DNA from: Catalimonadaceae bacterium JC749
GTDB lineage: Bacteria > Bacteroidota > Bacteroidia > Cytophagales > Cyclobacteriaceae
Length of the DNA stretch: 64,000 nucleotides
Direction: 5' to 3'
Assembly (NCBI GenBank): GCA_021730635.1
Contig: JAJNNC010000014.1
Location: 1 to 64,000, forward strand
Below, piece by piece: positions 37,155-45,957 of this stretch. The notes beneath the pieces are model-generated. The model did no database searches, was not told where the DNA came from, and saw nothing but the letters and a program-made list of their open reading frames with translations. Both the position numbers and the translations under genes were made by a program. Each line of letters opens with the position of its first letter. Positions within the stretch are counted from its first letter, which is position 1.

Positions 37155-37183
37155 TAGAAAAGCATTTTTTATCCATTGTGGGG

Positions 37184-37198
37184 CCTGGCGATGCCAGG
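37184..37198 (+). other. GC hairpin between sigma factor and FecR genes
   Basis: CCTGGC (37184-37189) and GCCAGG (37193-37198) with loop GAT. No U-tract follows. It may be a weak transcription-end or processing signal. Confidence 0.25.
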
Positions 37199-37361
37199 TA
37201 TCTATACATTATTGGTAAGGATTAGTCTGTCCTGTTGGTAAAATATCAATTAATACTGTGAAAAGTTGCTGATTATGTAAATCTCACAAAAAACATGAAA
37301 TATTTTGATGAGAAATACTAAAGTCCTGCCTACCATCAGTAGAAGATCATGATAACGCTCT

Positions 37362-38441
37362 ATGGATTATTCTGCTTACAGTGCCTATGATTTTGCGCTT
37401 GATGAATCTTTCCAGCAGTGGGTGTTCAAAGACGACCCGAAGGCTATGGCTTTCTGGGAGCGGTGGTTGCACTTACATCCGGATAAAAAAGAAGAGATCG
37501 CGGAAGCAAGGGAACTGGTGCTGTTACTGAAACACGACCCGGACGAACCTACTGCGGAAGAGTTTCACCGGGTATGGCATCATATTCAGGCAGCCCAAAA
37601 ACGTCCTGACAGCACAAGGCCTGAGCAGCCTTTACCTCTCAGACCCACTCGCTTTCACCGGCAGGGGTTCCGGATGGCAGCCGTTTTCATGGGACTATTG
37701 TTAGTCACCGCTATAGTTGTTTGGGTATACCAGAACAATACAAGCTATTCTTATGTCACCCGGTTTGGTGAGACCAAAACCATTACTCTGCCCGACCAGT
37801 CCACGGTAAAGCTAAACGCCAACTCTTCACTCACGTATCGTTCCCATTGGCTTCGGCAAGGGCCCCGTGAGATATGGCTGGAAGGAGAAGGCTTTTTCTC
37901 GGTAGTGCGTCAGCCCAATGATCAGAAATTTATTGTGTATGCCAACCAGGTGGCGGTAGAAGTATTGGGTACCCAATTTAATGTGAGCGATCGCCACGGA
38001 AAAACCCAGGTAGTCCTCAATGCGGGCAAGGTAAAGCTGAATCTGGAAGACACTTATACCAGTCAGACAACGGCATTGGTAGAAAAAGATCTTTACATGC
38101 AGCCGGGGGAAATGGTAGAAATATTACACAAAGAAAAATCCTATGTGCAAAAACAGGTAGATGCAGAAGTCTACACAGCCTGGAAAGATAATAAGTTCAT
38201 TTTCCGGGATTTGCCTTTGCAGAATATTGCACAGATCATAGAGGATACCTATGGGTTGAAAGTAATCATCAAAGACACCGCCGTCGCCGGGAGAAAGTTT
38301 ACGGCCACCTATCCGACCGATGATGTCAGCATACTGCTCAAAGCGTTGGCTACCTCTTTTGATTTGCACATAGAACAGACGAAAGAACAGATTACCCTGG
38401 AAGCCCGTGATGCTTCCGGTGAGACACCCGGTCAACCGTAA
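37362..38441 (+). CDS. FecR-type anti-sigma factor
   Basis: A 359-residue single-pass membrane protein. The cytoplasmic N-domain runs to about residue 104, followed by one helix (MAAVFMGLLLVTAIVVWVY). The periplasmic FecR domain comes next (TITLPDQSTVKLNANSSLTY, REIWLEGEGFFSV, FIVYANQVAVEVLGTQFNV). A C-terminal DUF4974-like part has FRDLPLQNIAQIIEDTYGLK. In this family the periplasmic part senses the STN/plug domain of the partner receptor and controls the sigma factor. The partner here is the SusC protein at 38494, which carries an STN domain. The two genes are close (52 bp). Confidence 0.92.
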   Translation: MDYSAYSAYDFALDESFQQWVFKDDPKAMAFWERWLHLHPDKKEEIAEARELVLLLKHDPDEPTAEEFHRVWHHIQAAQKRPDSTRPEQPLPLRPTRFHRQGFRMAAVFMGLLLVTAIVVWVYQNNTSYSYVTRFGETKTITLPDQSTVKLNANSSLTYRSHWLRQGPREIWLEGEGFFSVVRQPNDQKFIVYANQVAVEVLGTQFNVSDRHGKTQVVLNAGKVKLNLEDTYTSQTTALVEKDLYMQPGEMVEILHKEKSYVQKQVDAEVYTAWKDNKFIFRDLPLQNIAQIIEDTYGLKVIIKDTAVAGRKFTATYPTDDVSILLKALATSFDLHIEQTKEQITLEARDASGETPGQP

Positions 38442-38493
38442 AAGATGGTGGGCTGGTAGGGTTCATAATTTACATCATCTTAAATGTTTTACT

Positions 38494-41400
38494 ATGGGAA
38501 ATTTATTACGAACTTTTTTCAAAACATGCTGTAGCGTGAGTAGATATCCTCTGCTGGCATTTTTTTGCGGAGGGATATTGTGTATGATACAGATGGAGGT
38601 ATCAGCACAGGCATTGGCTTCTTCCGATGCACGCCACAACGGGAAGGCGGATATTCAGCAACAAAAACAACAGAGTGAAGACCCGGAAGCACGACCTTTG
38701 ACTGACATCCTGGCTGAATTAGAGGCTGAATATCTGGTGCATTTCGGTTATGAAGGCAAGTTGTTGGAAGGTAAAACGGCGAAACCGGAAGAGAGCCAGC
38801 GCCCCCGGAAAAATCTGGAGTCCTTACTGGCCAGCCTGCTCAGTCCGCTTCATCTGCAATTCGAAAAGCTGAGTGACGATTCTTATGTCATCTTTTCTGA
38901 CAAAAAAGAAAAGAAAGAAAGCAAGATTGAAAACGTAAAGCCACAGGTGGAAGGTACCAGTCATTTGAATAAGCTTCCCAAGGTAGCCAGTCTGGAAAAT
39001 TTTGTTTTTAACCAGCATTATTATTGGGAGAAAGACATTACCGGAAAAGTAACGGATGCTGATGATGGCGGAGCATTGCCGGGTGTTAACGTGCTGGTCA
39101 AAGGCACTACTACCGGTACAGTCACCGATGTGGATGGAAATTATAGCATAACTGTACCAGGAAATGAAAGTGTATTGGTGTATTCCTCAGTAGGTTATGT
39201 GACACAAGAAGTGATAGTAGGCACACAAAGTACAATTGATGTTTCTCTCTCAACTGATGTGCGAGCTTTAAGTGAAGTGGTCGTGGTAGGGTATGGTACC
39301 CAGGAGCGGGCAAAAGTGACGGGGGCTATTTCATCGGTAACGGCTGAAGAAATCAATGCCTTACCGGTGCCCAGCCTGGATGCCGCTTTGCAGGGGCGTG
39401 CGGCGGGTGTCAACGTGACCAATTCGGGCGCTCCCGGCGTCAACCCCCAGGTAAAAATCAGAGGGATAGGTACGGTAGGGAATACCGAACCCTTGTATGT
39501 CATCGACGGAGTGCCTACCCGGGGTGGATTGAATTCTATCAACCCCAACGATATTGAGTCCATAGAGATTTTAAAAGACGCCGCTACTGCCGCTATCTAC
39601 GGTTCCAGAGGTGCCAACGGTGTGGTCATGGTAACGACCAAAAAAGGACAAGCCGGGCAGGTCAATGTCAGTCTGGATTCCTACTATGGGGTGCAGAATG
39701 CCTGGACACAACTGGACCTGCTGAACGTTGACCAATACCTGGCGTATGGAAGAGATTTACAACTGAATGCCGGTCAACCCATTCCGCAGCGCTTTGAAGA
39801 TCTGGGCGAGTTTGCCGGTATAGAAACTGACTGGCAGGATGCCATGTTCCAGTCTGCCCCTATCCAGGACCACAATATCAGCGTGTCAGGCGGTTCGGAA
39901 ACGGCTACTTTTAACGTAGGAGCTGGTTATTTTGAGCAGGAAGGGATTATGTTAGGAACCGGTTTCAAGCGCGTCTCCTTCCGGGCCAACACAGAATTTG
40001 ATCTGGGAAGAGTCACTATTGGCAATACACTGACTTTGGCCAATACCAACCGGCAGGTAGAACCTTTCGAAGGGGGGCGTTCTCAGATAGAGCACATGAT
40101 CAAAAGTGTACCCTATATTCCTATCTATGATGAAAATCGGATCGGTGGGTTCCGGGCTCCTGACCGGTTGGATGGATCAGATCCTGCCAATCCGGTGCTG
40201 CATGCCATGTTGATAGACAATACCAATGTAGACTTCAAAGTTTTAGGCACAGCCTATGCCAATGTTGAGATTATAGAAGGGCTTACCTACAAGTTCTTGT
40301 TAGGTCTGAATGCCAACTACGGTCATACCCGGGATTTTGTGCCCATGTATAATGCCGGTGATTTTTCTATCAATCCCACAGCAGATTTGTCTGAGACCCG
40401 CTCTACTTTTATTTCACCACTCATTTCCAATCAGCTAAACTACGACAAGACTTTTGGCAATCATACGGTAGGGGCTACTGCGGTGGTGGAGCGACAAACT
40501 TCTACCTTTAATGATTTGGATGGTTCCGGTGAAAACACCATCTCCAGTGATATTCCAGTGCTGGGCGGTGTGTCTAATCCTGTAGTGGGTGGAGATAGAA
40601 ATGAGTATGCACTGATCTCCTATATTGGTAGGGTGAATTACGATTATGCCGGAAAATATTTGTTGAGTGCTTCTATACGGCGTGATGGTGGTTCCAGGTT
40701 TAGTCAGGATGAAAAGTGGGGAACGTTCCCTTCTGTTTCTGCCGGCTGGCGTATCAGTGAGGAATCTTTTATGGAAGGTGCCACCTTTATCAGTGACCTG
40801 AAACTGAGAGGTAGCTGGGGAAAAACCGGAAATGATAACATTGGTGATTATGGCTATTCACCAACGCTGAATAGCAACTTTTACTATAATTTCAACGGTA
40901 ATCTGGTGCCAGCCTATACCGTTCGGGATTTAGCCAATCCTAATATCAAGTGGGAAACCACCGTGATGACCAATATAGGCTTGGATTTGGGCTTGTTGGA
41001 TGATAGGATCAGATTGAGTGTAGAATACTTTGACAACGAAACCCAGGATATGCTACTAAGTGTACCCATTCCTCCTTCTTTAGGTTATGATGGAGCGCCC
41101 ACCGCAAACGTAGGGACGGTTTCTAACAGCGGCTTTGAGATCATGGCCGGCTACAGCAAAAATTCAGGAGATTTTCAGTGGGGCCTCAATGGAAACATCT
41201 CTTTTGTAAACAATGAGCTGGTTTCCTTGGGTATTGGTAACACGATCTTCGGACCTGCCTTTGAAGGAGATCCTACCACTTATACGGAGGAAGGAGAGCC
41301 TATCGCTTATTTCTATGGATGGGAAGTGGAAGGCATTTTCCAGAGCGAACAGGAAGTACAACAGGCGAATGCCCTGGGAGATCCCAACGAACCTTATCAG

Positions 41401-42021
41401 AATTCAAGTACCAGTGCCGGTGATATCCGGTTCAGAGATATTGATGGCAATGGTGTGATCAATGCCGACGACAGAACCAATATAGGCCATTTTCTGCCCG
41501 ATTTCTTTTATGGGTTGAACGCAACAGCTAACTGGAGAAACTTTGATTTCACTATGTTTATCCAGGGGGTGTCAGGCAATGAAATCCTGAATACCAACAC
41601 CTACGACTTGCAGGGCATGACCCGTCTGTTCAATTCAGGCACGGCTGTACTGGATCGCTGGACACCGCAGAATACAGATACCGACATACCCCGGGCTGTC
41701 ACAGGAGATCCTAACAGAAATGCCAGATTATCTACCCGTTACATTGAAGATGGCTCTTACCTGCGGATCAAAAACCTGTCTATAGGTTATTCCTTGCCGA
41801 CTGACATATTGGGAGCCTTGGGTGATAGCTTTATCTCGAGTCTGAGAATTTACGTAACTTCTCAAAACCTGCTGACCCTTACCGATTACTCTGGGTATGA
41901 TCCTGAGATTGGTGTCCGTTCGGATCTGACTGGCCTGAATGCTTCCTTATCCAATGGGGTAGACTATGGGCAGTTTCCACAGGCAAGAACCTTCCTGGCA
42001 GGGATTCAGATCGGCTTTTAA
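38494..42021 (+). CDS. SusC/RagA-type TonB-linked outer-membrane protein with STN domain
   Basis: The ATG at 38494 gives MGNLLRTFFKTC and a hydrophobic stretch ending VSAQA; the frame upstream overlaps FecR and is not used. The 1175-residue product has an STN signalling domain (LTDILAELEAEYLVHFGYEG to SDDSYVIFSDK), then a carboxypeptidase-like beta domain (ITGKVTDADDGGALPGVNVL). The SusC hallmark box is SEVVVVGYGTQ, followed by the plug (IRGIGTVGNTEPLYVIDGVP, IESIEILKDAATAAIYGSRG) and the barrel. The STN domain is expected to talk to FecR. With SusD it takes up a glycan or other oligomer through the outer membrane. The substrate is unknown. Confidence 0.95.
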   Translation: MGNLLRTFFKTCCSVSRYPLLAFFCGGILCMIQMEVSAQALASSDARHNGKADIQQQKQQSEDPEARPLTDILAELEAEYLVHFGYEGKLLEGKTAKPEESQRPRKNLESLLASLLSPLHLQFEKLSDDSYVIFSDKKEKKESKIENVKPQVEGTSHLNKLPKVASLENFVFNQHYYWEKDITGKVTDADDGGALPGVNVLVKGTTTGTVTDVDGNYSITVPGNESVLVYSSVGYVTQEVIVGTQSTIDVSLSTDVRALSEVVVVGYGTQERAKVTGAISSVTAEEINALPVPSLDAALQGRAAGVNVTNSGAPGVNPQVKIRGIGTVGNTEPLYVIDGVPTRGGLNSINPNDIESIEILKDAATAAIYGSRGANGVVMVTTKKGQAGQVNVSLDSYYGVQNAWTQLDLLNVDQYLAYGRDLQLNAGQPIPQRFEDLGEFAGIETDWQDAMFQSAPIQDHNISVSGGSETATFNVGAGYFEQEGIMLGTGFKRVSFRANTEFDLGRVTIGNTLTLANTNRQVEPFEGGRSQIEHMIKSVPYIPIYDENRIGGFRAPDRLDGSDPANPVLHAMLIDNTNVDFKVLGTAYANVEIIEGLTYKFLLGLNANYGHTRDFVPMYNAGDFSINPTADLSETRSTFISPLISNQLNYDKTFGNHTVGATAVVERQTSTFNDLDGSGENTISSDIPVLGGVSNPVVGGDRNEYALISYIGRVNYDYAGKYLLSASIRRDGGSRFSQDEKWGTFPSVSAGWRISEESFMEGATFISDLKLRGSWGKTGNDNIGDYGYSPTLNSNFYYNFNGNLVPAYTVRDLANPNIKWETTVMTNIGLDLGLLDDRIRLSVEYFDNETQDMLLSVPIPPSLGYDGAPTANVGTVSNSGFEIMAGYSKNSGDFQWGLNGNISFVNNELVSLGIGNTIFGPAFEGDPTTYTEEGEPIAYFYGWEVEGIFQSEQEVQQANALGDPNEPYQNSSTSAGDIRFRDIDGNGVINADDRTNIGHFLPDFFYGLNATANWRNFDFTMFIQGVSGNEILNTNTYDLQGMTRLFNSGTAVLDRWTPQNTDTDIPRAVTGDPNRNARLSTRYIEDGSYLRIKNLSIGYSLPTDILGALGDSFISSLRIYVTSQNLLTLTDYSGYDPEIGVRSDLTGLNASLSNGVDYGQFPQARTFLAGIQIGF

Positions 42022-42052
42022 CATTTATTCATTGCTTTAAATTGACTACTTT

Positions 42053-43576
42053 ATGAAAAAGATATTTTTATTGACTTTTTCAATCGTTTTTCTGGTATTT
42101 TCTTCCTGTAATGAAGAGATACTGGATAAAGATAATCCTAATCAGCTTTCTACAGAGACTTTTTACAGATCCACGGATCAGGTGATCGCGGCTACCAATG
42201 CGGTCTATGCTGCCTTGCAGGCCAACAACCTGTATAACCGTGAATATTTCTTCCTGCATGACCTGCTGTCGGATGACTGCCAGACGGGAGGTGCCCAACT
42301 GGAAGCCGTGAGAGCGCAGGTACTTAATGGCGTGTATGACGGTTCCAATAAGTTAGTGAACGATGTATGGCAAGGCTTATACAGAACGGTGGCCAGAGCC
42401 AATCAGGTCATTGAAAATGTGCCCAATGCCCCTGAAACCGTACCGGGAGATTTGAAGAACAGGTTGGTGGCGGAAGCCCGCTTTCTGCGTGCCTGGGCCT
42501 ACTTTGAACTGGTCAGCCTGTGGGGGAATGTACCTCTGATCACGCAGGTAGTGACGACACCGGAGGGAACACCCCGTGCTGAGTCTGAAGATGCAGTATA
42601 TACCTTGATTTTTGGAGATTTAGAAGCTGCCGCACAAACGCTACCTCTGAAGTCTGGCTATAGCAGTGCGGAATACGGACGGGCTACCAAAGGGGCCGCA
42701 CAGGCACTGGCTGCCCGCGCTCATATGTTCCGGGGTAACTATGAAGCAGCGCACCCCTTACTGGCCCAAGTCATTCAGTCTAATGAATACAGCCTGGTAG
42801 ACAGGTTCCTCGACAACTTCCAGGAAGAAAATGAAAACAATACCGAATCTGTTTTTGAAGTTCAGTTTACGGAATCTGCCGGCACTGGGGGAGCCTGGAA
42901 TGGAGATGGACAAGGCATTGCTGAAATCACTTTCAGAGGACAGGAATATGGTCCCAATGCATGGCGCAATGTCATTCCTTCTACCAGCCTGGCAGAGGAA
43001 TTCGAGAGTGTAGCAGAAGGCGCTGCCAAAGATGATCCCCGTCGGGAATATTCCTTCTTCCAGATTGGAGATATGTATAACAATGGATTGGATACTTTAG
43101 ACGCCGGTGATGTGCAGGGAGATATTGCCAAGCCCAGCTGGAAAAAGTATCAGATGATCTATAAGCGGGAGAATGAAAACTCTTCGTCAGGAATTAACTT
43201 CAGGGTAATCCGCTATGCCGATGTATTGCTGATGATGGCTGAGTGTGAAAACGAACTGAACGGCCCTGCAGCGGCACTGCCCTACATCAACCAGGTACGG
43301 GCCCGAGCAGATGTGATGATGCCTCCCTACCCTACAGCTCAGTATCCCTGCAGTAATGAAGCTGAAATGTTTGAAGCTATTATGCATGAAAGAAGAGTGG
43401 AACTGGCGGGTGAACAGATTCGCAACCGGGATATTCGCCGATGGAGACGTATGGAAAAATTAGCGGTAGAACCTATACCTGTTTATGAGTCTAAACATAA
43501 TTTATTGCCTATTCCATTTGTGGAAATAGATAATAACAGTGCACTTACCAATGAGGATCAAAATCCGGGTTATTGA
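42053..43576 (+). CDS. RagB/SusD family nutrient-binding lipoprotein
   Basis: A 507-residue protein with a lipoprotein signal (MKKIFLLTFSIVFLVFSSC; Cys19). It has the SusD-like alpha fold: LDKDNPNQLSTETFYRSTDQ at the N-terminus, RFLRAWAYFELVSLWGNVPL, ARAHMFRGNYEAAHPLL, and the C-terminal YADVLLMMAECENEL, HERRVELAGEQIRNRDIRRW. By family it is the cell-surface lid of SusC and binds the ligand. It begins 31 bp after the SusC stop. A good terminator follows. Confidence 0.95.
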   Translation: MKKIFLLTFSIVFLVFSSCNEEILDKDNPNQLSTETFYRSTDQVIAATNAVYAALQANNLYNREYFFLHDLLSDDCQTGGAQLEAVRAQVLNGVYDGSNKLVNDVWQGLYRTVARANQVIENVPNAPETVPGDLKNRLVAEARFLRAWAYFELVSLWGNVPLITQVVTTPEGTPRAESEDAVYTLIFGDLEAAAQTLPLKSGYSSAEYGRATKGAAQALAARAHMFRGNYEAAHPLLAQVIQSNEYSLVDRFLDNFQEENENNTESVFEVQFTESAGTGGAWNGDGQGIAEITFRGQEYGPNAWRNVIPSTSLAEEFESVAEGAAKDDPRREYSFFQIGDMYNNGLDTLDAGDVQGDIAKPSWKKYQMIYKRENENSSSGINFRVIRYADVLLMMAECENELNGPAAALPYINQVRARADVMMPPYPTAQYPCSNEAEMFEAIMHERRVELAGEQIRNRDIRRWRRMEKLAVEPIPVYESKHNLLPIPFVEIDNNSALTNEDQNPGY

Positions 43577-43600
43577 GTAAATCTTGTGTAGATTACTAGG

Positions 43601-43630
43601 AAAAGGCTCTCATCAAAGAGGGCTTTTTTT
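43601..43630 (+). terminator. Intrinsic terminator after SusD
   Basis: AAAAGGCTCTC (43601-43611) and GAGGGCTTTTT pair over 11 bp with two G-U pairs around an ATCAAA loop. The T-run from 43624 continues for seven bases. It would end or attenuate transcription before the CRTAC1-type gene. Confidence 0.75.
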
Positions 43631-43665
43631 GTTATCTTACATACCGGAATGAATAACATAAGTAC

Positions 43666-45948
43666 ATGAAATATTGGTGGTGGGTCATAGGGGGGCTATG
43701 GCTGCTGACTGCCTGCCATGTCCGGGAGCAGCCGGAAAACATGCAGGAAATCTTACGCCAAACGGCGGAACAGTACTTTTTTGTGCCAGAGAATCCCTAT
43801 GCCAGCAGCGTACGCATCCGGTATTTGGATAGCTTGTTACGTCAGGCACCTCCCTCCAGCAAAAATCAGTACAAATACAGGATGGCTGAAGCTTTGTTGT
43901 ATGGAGGCAGCACCCGGGAGGCTATCCAACAGCTACAGGAACTCATCCGGGTAAAAAATACCGGCAGGTTCGTGCTTGGCCTGGAAGATTATCAGGAAGA
44001 CCGACTGGAGAGCTTACTGGCACTGGCCTATCTGCGTTTGGGAGAACAGCAAAACTGTATCCTCAACCATACGTCTGCTTCCTGTATCATTCCAATTCAG
44101 GCCACAGGAGTGCACCAACTGACAGAAGGATCTCAGAAGGCCATTGAAATATTAGAGCAAATCCTGCAGAACGATTCCCGGGATCTGCACAGTCGCTGGC
44201 TGTTGAATGTGGCTTATATGACTCTGGGGAAATATCCTGAGCAGGTTCCTGAAGAGTGGGTCATTCCGGAAAAAGCACTGGCTTCGGAATATCCGCTGAA
44301 AAAGTTTCCCGACATTGCACCACAACTGGGTTTGGCCATCGATGGCTTGTCAGGGGGTGTGGTGGTAGATGATTTTACCAATGACGGTTACCTGGATGTG
44401 CTGGCTTCTACCTGGTTTGCCGATGAACCGCTTCGCTTTTTTACCAACGGTGCGGATGGTACATTTTCAGAAAAAACGGAAGAAGCGGGGCTGCCAGGTA
44501 TTACCGGCGGACTGAATATGGTACAGGCAGATTATGACAATGATGGTTGGCTCGATGTGCTGGTGCTACGGGGTGCCTGGCTGGGTCCGCTGGGCAAACA
44601 TCCTAATTCTTTACTACACAACAATGGAGATGGAACCTTCACAGATGTTACCCTAGAGGCTGGATTACTTTCTTTTCATCCTACCCAAACCGCTACCTGG
44701 AATGATTTTAACAACGATGGCTGGCTCGACGTGTTTATCGGAAACGAAAGCACCAGTCCGGAAGATATCCATGCCAGTGAACTGTACCTCAATCAGCAGG
44801 ATGGTACCTTTCGGGAAGTGGCTGCCCTTGCCGGCGTTACAGTGAGCCAGCCAGGGATGGATTATTTTGTAAAAGGTGTTAACTCAGGGGATTATAATAA
44901 TGACGGAAGGCAGGATCTGTTTGTCTCTGCCCTGGACGGCAATAAACGGAACATACTATTCAGGAATGAAGGCACCAATGACGAAGGGGTACCCCTTTTC
45001 AAAGATGTGACGGTAGAGGCCGGGCTGGGTGAAAACATTTCCAGTTTTCCTACCTGGTTTTTCGACTACAACAATGATGGCTGGCTGGATATTTTTGTGG
45101 CAGGTTATAACCGAAGCAGCAACGTGATCAGTTCGGTGACCTATGATATTGCAGCAGAATACTTGGGGCTGCCCTTTACGGCAGAAACGGCACGACTCTA
45201 TCAAAACAAGGGAGATGGTACGTTTCAAAATGTAACCGAACAGGTAGGCCTGGATCGTATCGCCTATGCCATGGGTGCTAACTTCGGAGACCTGGATAAT
45301 GATGGGTATCTGGATATGTATATGAGTACCGGGGAAGTGAATTTTGCGTCTATCATTCCCAATCGTATGTTTCGCAATGAGCAGGGAAGCTATTTTCAGG
45401 ATGTAACCAGCAGCGGTGGATTCGGTCATCTGCAGAAAGGGCATGCCGTGTCCTTTGCCGATCTGGACCAGGATGGCGATCAGGATATTTATGTGGTAAT
45501 GGGGGGCGCTTACGAAGGAGATCATTTTCAGAACGTCTTGTTTGAAAATCCTTATCAACAGGAAAATGCCTGGATTACCATTGCCTTATCAGGGACGCAG
45601 GCAAATAAAAGAGGGGTAGGGAGCCGCCTCATCCTGGAAATAGAGGAGGAAAGCAAGAAAAGAAAGATTTACCGGGATATGAATTCAGGGGGAAGTTTCG
45701 GCTGTTCTCCACTTCGGCTTCAGGTAGGGTTGGGAAAAGCCACACTGATCCAATCACTAACCATACAATGGGCAGGGTCAGGCCGGGTGCAGACCTTTGA
45801 AAATATTCCTGTCAATCAGTATATCAAGATCGAGGAAGGAGGTACAACCTTTTATCCTGTAAACCTACCTGCCCTGCCATGGCAGCCCAAGGAGGAGTCT
45901 GAGCATTCTTCCCACCAGCTCAGTCAACAGCATACTTTAAAGCAGTAA
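43666..45948 (+). CDS. CRTAC1-type lipoprotein with FG-GAP/VCBS repeats and ASPIC/UnbV domain
   Basis: A 760-residue lipoprotein (signal with LLTACH, Cys about 17). The N-terminal 200 residues look alpha-helical and TPR-like. From about 225 come many FG-GAP/VCBS repeats with calcium loops, such as DFTNDGYLDVLA, DYDNDGWLDVLV and DFNNDGWLDVFI. The C-terminus is ASPIC/UnbV: RGVGSRLILEIEEES, YRDMNSGGSFGCSPLRLQVG, LTIQWAGSGRVQTFENIPV. Such proteins are often encoded after SusC/SusD in Cytophagales and are probably surface-exposed, but no reaction is known. It follows the SusD gene by 89 bp and meets the larger relative at 45958 head-on. Confidence 0.88.
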   Translation: MKYWWWVIGGLWLLTACHVREQPENMQEILRQTAEQYFFVPENPYASSVRIRYLDSLLRQAPPSSKNQYKYRMAEALLYGGSTREAIQQLQELIRVKNTGRFVLGLEDYQEDRLESLLALAYLRLGEQQNCILNHTSASCIIPIQATGVHQLTEGSQKAIEILEQILQNDSRDLHSRWLLNVAYMTLGKYPEQVPEEWVIPEKALASEYPLKKFPDIAPQLGLAIDGLSGGVVVDDFTNDGYLDVLASTWFADEPLRFFTNGADGTFSEKTEEAGLPGITGGLNMVQADYDNDGWLDVLVLRGAWLGPLGKHPNSLLHNNGDGTFTDVTLEAGLLSFHPTQTATWNDFNNDGWLDVFIGNESTSPEDIHASELYLNQQDGTFREVAALAGVTVSQPGMDYFVKGVNSGDYNNDGRQDLFVSALDGNKRNILFRNEGTNDEGVPLFKDVTVEAGLGENISSFPTWFFDYNNDGWLDIFVAGYNRSSNVISSVTYDIAAEYLGLPFTAETARLYQNKGDGTFQNVTEQVGLDRIAYAMGANFGDLDNDGYLDMYMSTGEVNFASIIPNRMFRNEQGSYFQDVTSSGGFGHLQKGHAVSFADLDQDGDQDIYVVMGGAYEGDHFQNVLFENPYQQENAWITIALSGTQANKRGVGSRLILEIEEESKKRKIYRDMNSGGSFGCSPLRLQVGLGKATLIQSLTIQWAGSGRVQTFENIPVNQYIKIEEGGTTFYPVNLPALPWQPKEESEHSSHQLSQQHTLKQ

Positions 45949-45957
45949 GCGTGTGGT

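Noticed and set aside
44956-45558. 200-codon minus-strand frame across the CRTAC1-type gene
   Set aside because: It is an antisense shadow of the FG-GAP repeats.
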